Assembly (NCBI RefSeq): GCF_009674805.1
Contig: NZ_WKKI01000001.1
Location: 1 to 64,000 of the forward strand
Direction of reading: 5' to 3'
DNA length: 64,000 bases
Source of the DNA: Metabacillus lacus
GTDB taxonomy: Bacteria > Bacillota > Bacilli > Bacillales > Bacillaceae
The position numbers and the translations under genes were made by a program. The notes under the pieces are model-generated. The model was not told the origin of the DNA. It worked only from the letters and a program-made list of their open reading frames with translations, and ran no database searches. This document shows, piece after piece, positions 46,182 to 53,842 of the stretch. How positions within the stretch are numbered: position 1 is the first letter of the stretch; the number at the start of each line of letters is the position of its first letter.

Positions 46182-47135
46182 ATGTTAAGATCAATGTATT
46201 CAGGAATCAGCGGAATGAAGAACTTCCAAACAAAGCTGGATGTGATCGGGAACAATATCGCAAACGTCAATACGTACGGATTTAAAAAAGGAAGAACAAC
46301 ATTCAAAGATTTAATGAGTCAGCAAGTTGCAGGTGCGAGCGGTCCCTCGCTGACGAACAGCGGTGTAAATCCACAGCAGGTTGGACTCGGATCAACGCTT
46401 TCAACAATAGATACCATTCATACAACAGGCTCCCTGCAAACAACAGGGCGAACATTGGATCTGGCGTTGGCTGGTGATGGATTCTTCCCAGTGGCGACGA
46501 TAAAAAATCCGGGCAGCGTCAGCCTCGACGCAGGCACTGCATTTGGCAATAACAGAATAGCAGGCAACATCAATGATGCAGTGGACTTGAATTATACAAG
46601 AGCAGGTAATTTCTATATGGATGATAAGGGTTACCTCGTTACTGCTGAAGGCTACTACTTGATCGGGGAAACTGGAACTAAAACACAAGGGGCTAATCCT
46701 CAGTGGACTGACACCCTCAGCGGACAGGCAGGCTTAATTCAAGTTCCGCTTACGGCTAAGAGCTTCAGCATCGGCCAGGATGGAAAAGTTACTTTTGTAA
46801 GTGAGAATGGTAACCTGCAGGTAGCCGGCCAAATTAGAATTGCAACTTTTTCAAATCCGGGTGGATTAGAAAAAGCAGGCGGAAATTTATTTCGTGAATC
46901 TGTCAATTCAGGGAGAATTGATCAAAATAACGATGGAATACAGTTGAGTGAACTGCTTATACCTGGATCTAATGGAGCAGCAACGATTGCTTCAGGAGCG
47001 CTGGAAATGTCAAATGTAGACTTATCAGAAGAATTCACAGACATGATTGTTGCTCAGCGGGGATTTCAGTCTAACACGAAGATTATATCCACTTCTGATG
47101 AAATTCTTCAAGAATTGGTTAATCTTAAGCGATAA
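46182..47135 (+). CDS. flgE: Flagellar hook protein FlgE (FlgG-like)
   Basis: This is the hook subunit gene (formerly called flgG in B. subtilis). The 317-residue protein begins MLRSMYSGISGMKNFQTKLD with NNIANVNTYGFKKGR, and ends MSNVDLSEEFTDMIVAQRGF...EILQELVNLKR, the D0/D1 axial segments. It is about 50 residues longer than the B. subtilis hook protein; the added part falls in the outer domain (about 95-135). ATG 46182 is nine bases after AAGGAG; ATG 46173 directly touches the SD and is rejected. Confidence 0.94.
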   Translation: MLRSMYSGISGMKNFQTKLDVIGNNIANVNTYGFKKGRTTFKDLMSQQVAGASGPSLTNSGVNPQQVGLGSTLSTIDTIHTTGSLQTTGRTLDLALAGDGFFPVATIKNPGSVSLDAGTAFGNNRIAGNINDAVDLNYTRAGNFYMDDKGYLVTAEGYYLIGETGTKTQGANPQWTDTLSGQAGLIQVPLTAKSFSIGQDGKVTFVSENGNLQVAGQIRIATFSNPGGLEKAGGNLFRESVNSGRIDQNNDGIQLSELLIPGSNGAATIASGALEMSNVDLSEEFTDMIVAQRGFQSNTKIISTSDEILQELVNLKR

Positions 47136-47138
47136 GCA

Positions 47139-47167
47139 GGGAGGGGTAAGGGCTTAAGCCCCTGAAA
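47139..47167 (+). promoter_or_regulatory. swrD leader with hairpin between SD and start
   Basis: The only good SD, GGGAGGGG (47139-47146), is 21 bases before the swrD ATG (47168). Between them lies the palindrome GGGCTTAAGCCC (47150-47161), and CAGGG/CCCTG or AGGGG/CCCCT pairings could instead hide the SD. An in-frame CTG at 47162 is nearer to the SD. This looks like a translational control site. Confidence 0.45.
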
Positions 47168-47389
47168 ATGATATATGTTACAAAATTAAATGGTAAAGAA
47201 TTTCAGCTCAATGCTGCTTTTATAGAGCAGGTAGAAGCATTTCCGGATACTACCATCACTTTGTTGAACGGGAAAAAGTTCATTGTGAAGGAAGATGAAA
47301 AAACTGTTCGAATGCTGATTACCGAGTATTATCAGCAAATTCAGGTACTAAGATTAATAGCTGAAGTGGAGGCTGCGGAAAATGAATAA
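47168..47389 (+). CDS. swrD: Swarming motility protein SwrD (FlbD family)
   Basis: SwrD (YlzI, FlbD family) is a small protein that raises flagellar motor torque in B. subtilis and is needed for swarming. The 73 residues start MIYVTKLNGKEFQLNA and contain TTITLLNGKKFIVKE, as in the family. Its SD is unusually distant and separated by a hairpin. The 3' end overlaps fliL by eight bases. Confidence 0.92.
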   Translation: MIYVTKLNGKEFQLNAAFIEQVEAFPDTTITLLNGKKFIVKEDEKTVRMLITEYYQQIQVLRLIAEVEAAENE

Positions 47390-47810
47390 AAAGCTATTAT
47401 CTATCATGCTGGTCATTGTAACCTCCATTTCGCTTATAGGAGTTACGGCAATCGTAGTAGTAATGAAATATATGAATACAGAAACGGCTTCTGCTGCACC
47501 TTCCATTGATAAAGTAATAGAGTACTCTGTGGATCTCCCTGAGATTACTACTAATCTTTCAAGTGATAACATTGTCAGATTAACATTGAAGTTCGAAACA
47601 GATTCAAAGAAAGCAAGGGAAGAGCTTCAAAAACGCGAATTTCAGGTGAAAGATATTGTGATCAGCGAACTTTCCGGTGTTTCAGCTGATGAACTGGAAG
47701 GCAAGGAAGGCAGAGAAGAATTTAAAAAGCTGATAACAGCTAAAGTGAATGAATTGATGAAGGACGGCAAGGTGAAGCAAGTATATGTAACTTCCTTCAT
47801 TCTTCAATAA
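47382..47810 (+). CDS. fliL: Flagellar basal body-associated protein FliL
   Basis: FliL surrounds the stator and supports torque. The 142-residue protein has one N-terminal membrane helix (about 5-27) and an extracytoplasmic stomatin-like domain with YSVDLPEITTNLSSDNIVRLTLKFE. SD GGAGG lies inside the end of swrD. Confidence 0.94.
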   Translation: MNKKLLSIMLVIVTSISLIGVTAIVVVMKYMNTETASAAPSIDKVIEYSVDLPEITTNLSSDNIVRLTLKFETDSKKAREELQKREFQVKDIVISELSGVSADELEGKEGREEFKKLITAKVNELMKDGKVKQVYVTSFILQ

Positions 47811-47840
47811 ACAGAATAGTGAAAAAAGGGAGGTGACGGC

Positions 47841-48839
47841 TTGTCCGGAGAAATATTATCCCAGAATGAAATAGACGCTTTACTGTCTGCCCTGTCAACA
47901 GGAGAGATGGATGCTGAGGAGCTTAAAAAAGAAGAAGCAGAAAGAAAGGTAAAGGTTTATGACTTTAAGCGGGCTCTCAGGTTCTCCAAAGACCAAATCA
48001 GGAGCTTAACTAGAATACATGATAACTTTGCGAGGCTGTTGACAACCTTTTATTCAGCACAGCTGCGTACCTATATTCATATCAATGTGGCATCTGTCGA
48101 TCAGCTGCCCTACGAAGAATTTGTCAGATCTATACCGAAAATGACGGTGCTTAATGTATTTCAGGTGCAGCCTCTTGAAGGAAATGTCCTGATGGAGATT
48201 AACCCTCACATCGCATTTGCCATGATGGACCGGCTGATGGGAGGCCATGGTTTTGGCGGGGGAAAGGCCGACGGTTTAACTGAAATCGAAACAAAGATTA
48301 TGTCAAACCTTTTTGAAAAGTCACTGGAAAATTATAAAGAAGCGTGGAGCACGATTGTTGATATTGAAACAGAAATGGCTAATTTTGAGGTGAATCCGCA
48401 ATTTATCCAAATGGTTTCACCTAATGAAACAGTTATCGTGATTTCCCTGAACACGCAAATCGGCGGCACAAGCGGAATGATCAATTTATGCATTCCTTAC
48501 GTGGTATTAGAACCTATTATTCCAAAGCTATCCGCACATTACTGGATGCAGTCTGATCGGAAGGATCCTAAGCCCAGTGAACAGAAATTGCTGCAGCAGA
48601 GCATACACCTTGCTCAAGTGCCTGTGATTGCCGAACTGGGTTCGGCAGAGGTAACCATTCAGGATTTTATGCAGATGCAAATTGGCGATGTGATTCAGCT
48701 GGATTCTTCGGTTGAAAGTCCGCTTGTGCTGAAAGTGGGGCAAAGAGCAAAGTTTACGGCACAGCCCGGAATACTTAACAGAAAAATAGCGGTCCAGGTA
48801 ATAGACCACTTAGCAAGGGGTGAAGAAGATGGTGAGTAA
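47841..48839 (+). CDS. fliM: Flagellar motor switch protein FliM
   Basis: FliM is the C-ring protein that binds CheY-P. The 332-residue protein has the N-terminal CheY-binding motif EILSQNEIDALLSAL, a middle CheC/CheX-like domain, and a C-terminal SpoA domain (about 250-325). TTG 47841 is used with SD GGGAGGTGA. It overlaps the fliY start by 11 bases. Confidence 0.96.
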   Translation: MSGEILSQNEIDALLSALSTGEMDAEELKKEEAERKVKVYDFKRALRFSKDQIRSLTRIHDNFARLLTTFYSAQLRTYIHINVASVDQLPYEEFVRSIPKMTVLNVFQVQPLEGNVLMEINPHIAFAMMDRLMGGHGFGGGKADGLTEIETKIMSNLFEKSLENYKEAWSTIVDIETEMANFEVNPQFIQMVSPNETVIVISLNTQIGGTSGMINLCIPYVVLEPIIPKLSAHYWMQSDRKDPKPSEQKLLQQSIHLAQVPVIAELGSAEVTIQDFMQMQIGDVIQLDSSVESPLVLKVGQRAKFTAQPGILNRKIAVQVIDHLARGEEDGE

Positions 48840-49926
48840 TGGAATGTTATCTCAAGATGAAATAGACGCTTTACTAAGAGGTGCTCCTGCTTCTGAGGAA
48901 ACTGGAGCACTTCAAATTGGGGACTATTTGTCTCCTATGGAGGAAGATGCAATCGGAGAAATCGGCAATATCTCTTTCGGAAGCTCGGCAACAGCATTAT
49001 CTTCATTACTGAATCAGAAAGTAGAAATCACAACACCAACAGTATCTGTAATTTTAAAATGCGATCTTGCCGAAGAATTTCCTTATCCGTATGTGGGGAT
49101 TGAAGTCGATTATACGGAGGGCTTTACAGGAAGCAACCTTTTAATTATTAAACAGCATGATGCTGCCATCATAGCAGATTTGATGATTGGCGGAGACGGT
49201 AAAAATCCCGGTGAAATGCTTGATGAAATACAGCTTAGCGCTGTGCAGGAAGCAATGAATCAAATGATGGGATCTGCAGCCACTTCGATGTCCACTGTTT
49301 TTAATAAGAGGGTGGATATATCTCCTCCAACTATTGAGCTTCTGGATGCAAATCAGCAGGGTGTTTCGGAAGACAAAGATGAAACGCTTTATATTCAGGT
49401 TTCTTTCAGGCTTAAAATTGGCCAGCTGATTGATTCAAATATTATGCAATTGCTGCCACTGCAGTTTGCAAGAGATTTAATTTCTGAGCTGCTGAACCCT
49501 CAGTCAGAAATAGCGGCTGCTGAACCGGCAGCTGAAATGCCGATATACGAAGAACCAAAATCAGCTCCTGCACAAGTAAAGACAAGTGCTCCCTCTCCAC
49601 AAGAATATGAAGTAAAGCCAGTCGAGTTTGCTGCGTTCAGCAATCAGCAGGGGCACCCCGTGGAAACTGGCAATCTTGAGATGCTGCTTGATATTCCTCT
49701 TCAGGTTACTGTTGAACTGGGCAGAACAAAAAGATCGATCAAAGAGATTCTCGAGCTGTCTTCGGGTTCCATTATTGAACTTGATAAGCTTGCAGGAGAG
49801 CCGGTGGATATTCTCGTCAACAGTAAGATTGTAGCGGTGGGAGAAGTTGTTGTCATTGATGAAAACTTTGGTGTAAGAGTAACGGACATTGTAAGCCAAA
49901 AAGAACGTTTAAATAAATTGAGATAA
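48829..49926 (+). CDS. fliY: Flagellar switch protein and CheY-P phosphatase FliY
   Basis: FliY is a C-ring protein and the main CheY-P phosphatase at the motor. The 365 residues start with a FliM-like motif MLSQDEIDALL, then a CheC-like domain with two active-site helices (EEDAIGEIGNISFGSSATAL and LSAVQEAMNQMMGSAATSM), a Pro/Ala-rich linker (about 225-265) and a C-terminal SpoA/FliN domain ending VVVIDENFGVRVTDIV. ATG 48829 follows AAGGGGTG. Overlap with fliM suggests coupling. Confidence 0.95.
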   Translation: MVSNGMLSQDEIDALLRGAPASEETGALQIGDYLSPMEEDAIGEIGNISFGSSATALSSLLNQKVEITTPTVSVILKCDLAEEFPYPYVGIEVDYTEGFTGSNLLIIKQHDAAIIADLMIGGDGKNPGEMLDEIQLSAVQEAMNQMMGSAATSMSTVFNKRVDISPPTIELLDANQQGVSEDKDETLYIQVSFRLKIGQLIDSNIMQLLPLQFARDLISELLNPQSEIAAAEPAAEMPIYEEPKSAPAQVKTSAPSPQEYEVKPVEFAAFSNQQGHPVETGNLEMLLDIPLQVTVELGRTKRSIKEILELSSGSIIELDKLAGEPVDILVNSKIVAVGEVVVIDENFGVRVTDIVSQKERLNKLR

Positions 49927-49943
49927 TTATAGGAGTGAATATG

Positions 49944-50306
49944 ATGGCGCATAAAATTTTAATAGTAGATGATGCAGCGTTTATGAGAATGATGATTAAA
50001 GATATTTTATCGAAAAATGGATTTGATGTAGTGGGTGAGGCAGCTGATGGAAAACAGGCAGTTGAAAAGTATAAAGAAACTCAGCCGGATCTTGTCACAA
50101 TGGATATCACCATGCCGGAAATGGACGGCATTGCTGCGTTAAAAGAAATCAAAGCTATTAACCCGGGAGCAAAGGTTATCATGTGCTCAGCAATGGGACA
50201 GCAGTCTATGGTCATTGATGCCATTCAGGCAGGAGCCCGGGATTTTATTGTAAAACCATTCCAGGCAGACCGCGTCCTTGAAGCAATAAACAAAACATTA
50301 AGTTAA
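49944..50306 (+). CDS. cheY: Chemotaxis response regulator CheY
   Basis: CheY carries the phosphoryl signal from CheA to FliM. The 120-residue receiver has the acidic pocket Asp9/Asp10, the phospho-acceptor Asp54 in VTMDITMPEMDG, Ser82 and Lys104. ATG 49944 is chosen because TAGGAGTG is eight bases upstream and the family starts MAHKILIVDD; ATG 49941 is adjacent. Confidence 0.96.
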   Translation: MAHKILIVDDAAFMRMMIKDILSKNGFDVVGEAADGKQAVEKYKETQPDLVTMDITMPEMDGIAALKEIKAINPGAKVIMCSAMGQQSMVIDAIQAGARDFIVKPFQADRVLEAINKTLS

Positions 50307-50320
50307 AGGGTGTATATTCG

Positions 50321-50992
50321 TTGTACTTACAGACATACAGGTCTTGGTTTTTTTTCATAGTCCTCTTACTCCTGCTTTTTATCCCAATACACACTGATTA
50401 TGCGGCGGCAGGACAAAATAACAACAGCGTAGATGACTATTTAAAAAGCGTGCAGACAGATCCTCTTTCTCCTGATGAGCCCCAAACAGATCCTGCAGGA
50501 GATGAGGGTGTTATTCAGGAAAATCAATCCATCACTGCCTTTGATTTCTTTAAAATGATCGCTGCAACAGGCTTTGTTCTTTTTATCATTTACTTTCTGC
50601 TAAAAACAGTAGGCAGACGCCAGGCTTTTCAGGGTTCGAAAGGATATCTGGAAAACCTTGGCGGAACTAGCTTAGGACAAAATAAATCTGTTCAGCTGGT
50701 CAGGGCAGGCGGAAAAGTACTCATCCTGGGTGTTGGTGAATCCATTCAGCTGCTGAAAGAAATAGACAGTGAAGAAGAAGTGCAATTCATACTGGAAGGA
50801 AGAAACAGCGGAGGATTGGATGCTTCCAAGGCTGCGGAAACCGTCAGGGCAACACTATTTGCAAAAAAAGAAACTCTTAGAGAAAGTGAGTCGTTTTCTG
50901 CTAACTTTAAAAGTCAGCTATCCAGTTTTCAAGAACAAAAGGCAGAGAGATTAAAAGGCTATCGTAAAGAAGGGAAAGACAGCCATGAATGA
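50321..50992 (+). CDS. fliO: Flagellar biosynthesis protein FliO (FliZ)
   Basis: FliO (called FliZ in Bacillus) helps assemble FliP into the export gate. The 223-residue protein has an N-terminal signal-like hydrophobic segment (about 9-25), a short acidic extracytoplasmic part, a membrane helix (about 75-95), and a cytoplasmic FliO domain (LGQNKSVQLVRAGGKVLILGVGE). TTG 50321 is the start after AAAGGGTG. It overlaps fliP by eight bases. Confidence 0.9.
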   Translation: MYLQTYRSWFFFIVLLLLLFIPIHTDYAAAGQNNNSVDDYLKSVQTDPLSPDEPQTDPAGDEGVIQENQSITAFDFFKMIAATGFVLFIIYFLLKTVGRRQAFQGSKGYLENLGGTSLGQNKSVQLVRAGGKVLILGVGESIQLLKEIDSEEEVQFILEGRNSGGLDASKAAETVRATLFAKKETLRESESFSANFKSQLSSFQEQKAERLKGYRKEGKDSHE

Positions 50993-51650
50993 ATTTGTGG
51001 AATTCTTTAATAACAGCACACCTGAGAATGTCAGCACTTCCATTAAACTTCTGCTGTTATTAACGGTTTTGTCATTGGCTCCAAGCATTCTTATTCTGAT
51101 GACATGTTTTACAAGAATCATTATTGTACTGTCTTTTGTGCGGACGAGCCTTGCAACTCAGCAGATGCCTCCCAACCAGGTTTTGATAGGAATCGCGCTG
51201 TTTCTTACTTTCTTCGTGATGACTCCTACGTTGAGCCAGGTGAATGAGCAGGCGTTAACTCCGCTTTTTAATGAGGAGATCACGTTGGAAGAAGCATACA
51301 GCAGAGCTGAACTTCCCTTTAAGCAATTTATGAGTAAACACACCAGGCAGAAAGATCTGGCGCTATTTTTAAATTATGCGGGGATTGAAAGGCCTCAGAC
51401 AATTGAAGACATTCCGCTCACTGCATTGGTTCCAGCATTCGCTATCAGTGAAATAAAAACTGCATTTCAAATTGGATTTATGATTTTTATACCTTTTCTT
51501 GTCATTGATATGGTTGTAGCCAGTGTACTGATGTCGATGGGAATGATGATGCTTCCGCCTGTTATGATCTCCCTTCCTTTTAAGATTCTGCTGTTTGTGC
51601 TGGTAGACGGCTGGTATCTTGTTATTAAATCATTGCTGCAAAGCTTTTAG
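50985..51650 (+). CDS. fliP: Flagellar export gate protein FliP
   Basis: FliP forms the core of the type III gate with FliQ and FliR. The 221-residue protein has four membrane helices, with conserved MTCFTRIIIVLSFVRTSLATQ and PPVMISLPFKILLFVLVDGW. No long cleavable signal is present, as in B. subtilis. SD AAGGGAAAG lies inside the end of fliO. Confidence 0.96.
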   Translation: MNEFVEFFNNSTPENVSTSIKLLLLLTVLSLAPSILILMTCFTRIIIVLSFVRTSLATQQMPPNQVLIGIALFLTFFVMTPTLSQVNEQALTPLFNEEITLEEAYSRAELPFKQFMSKHTRQKDLALFLNYAGIERPQTIEDIPLTALVPAFAISEIKTAFQIGFMIFIPFLVIDMVVASVLMSMGMMMLPPVMISLPFKILLFVLVDGWYLVIKSLLQSF

Positions 51651-51661
51651 AGGGTGAGTAA

Positions 51662-51931
51662 ATGAATTCTGAGTTTGTCATATCTGTAGCTGAAAAAGCC
51701 ATCTACACAACGTTGATTATTTGCGGTCCGCTCCTTGTGCTGGCCCTGGTGGTCGGTTTGGCAGTCAGTATTTTTCAGGCTACAACTCAAATACAGGAAC
51801 AAACATTGGCGTTTATTCCAAAAATTATTGCTGTACTTGTCGGTTTGGTATTTTTTGGGCCGTGGATGCTATCAACAATGCTTTCCTACGCTCAGGATAT
51901 ATTTGGAAACCTTAATAGGTTTATAGGATAA
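51662..51931 (+). CDS. fliQ: Flagellar export gate protein FliQ
   Basis: FliQ is an 89-residue, two-helix gate component. Conserved parts are VGLAVSIFQATTQIQEQTLAFIPKI and the C-terminal GPWML. SD AGAGGGTGAG precedes the ATG. It ends three bases before fliR. Confidence 0.95.
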   Translation: MNSEFVISVAEKAIYTTLIICGPLLVLALVVGLAVSIFQATTQIQEQTLAFIPKIIAVLVGLVFFGPWMLSTMLSYAQDIFGNLNRFIG

Positions 51932-51934
51932 ATA

Positions 51935-52726
51935 ATGGCGGATATCTTACAGAACTATCCTGCATTTTTGTTGGTGCTTGCACGAATTTCAGCATTTTTT
52001 ATAACGCTGCCTTTATTCTCTTATCGAAATATTCCAGCTTCACATAAAGCAGGATTCGCTTTTTTCCTGTCATGGATTGTATTTATTTCAATTGATGTGC
52101 CGGCTGTAAACATAAATGGCAGCTATTTCATGCTTGTTTTAAAAGAGGTACTGGCAGGCTTGCTGATCGGACTCATGGCTTACATTATCTTATCTGCGAT
52201 TCAGATTGCGGGAGGATTTATTGATTTTCAAATGGGATTTGCGATCGCAAATGTCATTGATCCGCAGACCGGCGTGCAAAGTCCATTGATAGGACAATTT
52301 CTTTACACATTTGCTTTTCTGCTGATGCTGAGCCTGAATGCCCATCATCTGCTTTTGGACGGTGTGTTTTACAGCTTTCAATTCATTCCTTTGGATCAGC
52401 CGTTTCTTCCGCTTGGGAACGAAAACGTCATTCACTTTGCAGTGACTTCTTTTAACAAGATGTTTGTGATTGCTTTTCAGATGAGCATCCCAGTTGTAGG
52501 ATCCTTATTCCTTGTTGATATCGCCCTTGGTATAGTAGCCCGGACGGTTCCGCAGCTGAATATCTTTGTAGTAGGAATTCCGCTCAAAATCGCAGTCAGT
52601 TTTATCATGCTCATTCTCGTTATGGCTGCGCTGTTTATGCTGATGCAGCAGCTCTTTGAAACGATGCTTTATACCATGAGGGCATTGATGGAATTACTCG
52701 GAGGTGCTGATAATGGTCCAACCTAG
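51935..52726 (+). CDS. fliR: Flagellar export gate protein FliR
   Basis: FliR is the gate component of 263 residues with about six membrane helices; LARISAFFITLPLFS, QMGFAIANVIDPQTG and GIPLKIAVSFIMLIL are family features. It overlaps flhB by 14 bases, and the flhB SD (GGAGGTG) lies in its coding end. Confidence 0.95.
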   Translation: MADILQNYPAFLLVLARISAFFITLPLFSYRNIPASHKAGFAFFLSWIVFISIDVPAVNINGSYFMLVLKEVLAGLLIGLMAYIILSAIQIAGGFIDFQMGFAIANVIDPQTGVQSPLIGQFLYTFAFLLMLSLNAHHLLLDGVFYSFQFIPLDQPFLPLGNENVIHFAVTSFNKMFVIAFQMSIPVVGSLFLVDIALGIVARTVPQLNIFVVGIPLKIAVSFIMLILVMAALFMLMQQLFETMLYTMRALMELLGGADNGPT

Positions 52727-53813
52727 ACTGTTAAGGCTGAATCTTCAATATTTTGCAGGTGAAAAAACAGAAAAAGCCACACCGAAAAAGAGGCTGGATT
52801 CCAGAAAAAAAGGCCAGGTGGCTAAAAGTGCTGATGTGAACACTGCTATTATTCTGCTGCTTGTATTTTTATCCTTTTTATTTATCGGCACCCATTTGAG
52901 GGACAGATCTCTCGGTATTTTAAAAATGACTTTTCAAGATTATCTGCTCATAGATTTCAGTTCTGCAAGCCTTCACACCATTTTTGTCACCATGGCATTT
53001 GAAGCTGCAATTTTGATTGCGCCCATTATGGCTGTTGCCCTGGCAGCAGGTGTTCTAGCGAATTATCTTCAGGTTGGCTTCTTATTTTCAACACAGGCCA
53101 TTCAGCCAAAGCTTGAAAAAATCGATCCTATTAAAGGCTTTAAAAGAATATTTTCCATCAGGGCAATTGTTGAACTTTGCAAGTCTCTGTTAAAAATCAC
53201 ATTTGTAGGAGCAGTCACTTTCGGTGTGATCTGGTTTCAGCTGGATCAAATACTAAGACTGCCGCATTTAAAGGTTTCTCAGGCTGCCGTCTTTTTAGGC
53301 AAGCTAACTGTCCAAATGGGGTTGTTTGCTTCCGCAGCATTGTTGTTTTTGTCACTGCTGGATTATTTATATCAAAAATATGATTTTGAAAAAAATATCA
53401 GAATGTCTAAACAGGATATAAAAGATGAATACAAAAAAACAGAGGGCGATCCCCTGATAAAATCAAAAATTAAGCAAAAGCAAAGAGAAGTTGCGATGAG
53501 AAGGATGATGCAGGATGTGCCGAAAGCTGATGTCATTATCACAAATCCTACTCACTTTGCGATTGCTCTAAAATATGATGACGCTAAAATGGATGCTCCT
53601 TATGTGGTAGCTAAAGGAGTAGATTTTGTTGCTCAAAAGATAAAACAAACTGCAAATGAACACTCTGTTGCTATGGTAGAAAACCGGCCCCTGGCACGCG
53701 CCATGTATGATCAAGTTGAAATAGGATCGGCCATACCTGAGGAATATTTTAAAGCAGTTGCCGAAATTCTGGCCTATGTATACAGCATGGACCAAAAAGC
53801 AGAGAGACTTTAA
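52713..53813 (+). CDS. flhB: Flagellar export switch protein FlhB
   Basis: FlhB switches export specificity after self-cleavage at NPTH. The 366-residue protein has an N-terminal cytoplasmic GEKTEKATPKKRLDSRKKGQ, four membrane helices (about 44-60, 90-118, 150-178, 195-220) and the cytoplasmic domain with Asn278-Pro279-Thr280-His281. The end IPEEYFKAVAEILAYVY resembles YlqH. ATG 52713 follows GGAGGTG; the GTG at 52704 is in frame but within the SD. Confidence 0.96.
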   Translation: MVQPRLLRLNLQYFAGEKTEKATPKKRLDSRKKGQVAKSADVNTAIILLLVFLSFLFIGTHLRDRSLGILKMTFQDYLLIDFSSASLHTIFVTMAFEAAILIAPIMAVALAAGVLANYLQVGFLFSTQAIQPKLEKIDPIKGFKRIFSIRAIVELCKSLLKITFVGAVTFGVIWFQLDQILRLPHLKVSQAAVFLGKLTVQMGLFASAALLFLSLLDYLYQKYDFEKNIRMSKQDIKDEYKKTEGDPLIKSKIKQKQREVAMRRMMQDVPKADVIITNPTHFAIALKYDDAKMDAPYVVAKGVDFVAQKIKQTANEHSVAMVENRPLARAMYDQVEIGSAIPEEYFKAVAEILAYVYSMDQKAERL

Positions 53814-53842
53814 GATGTAAAGCTGTAAGGAGAGGAAAATTT

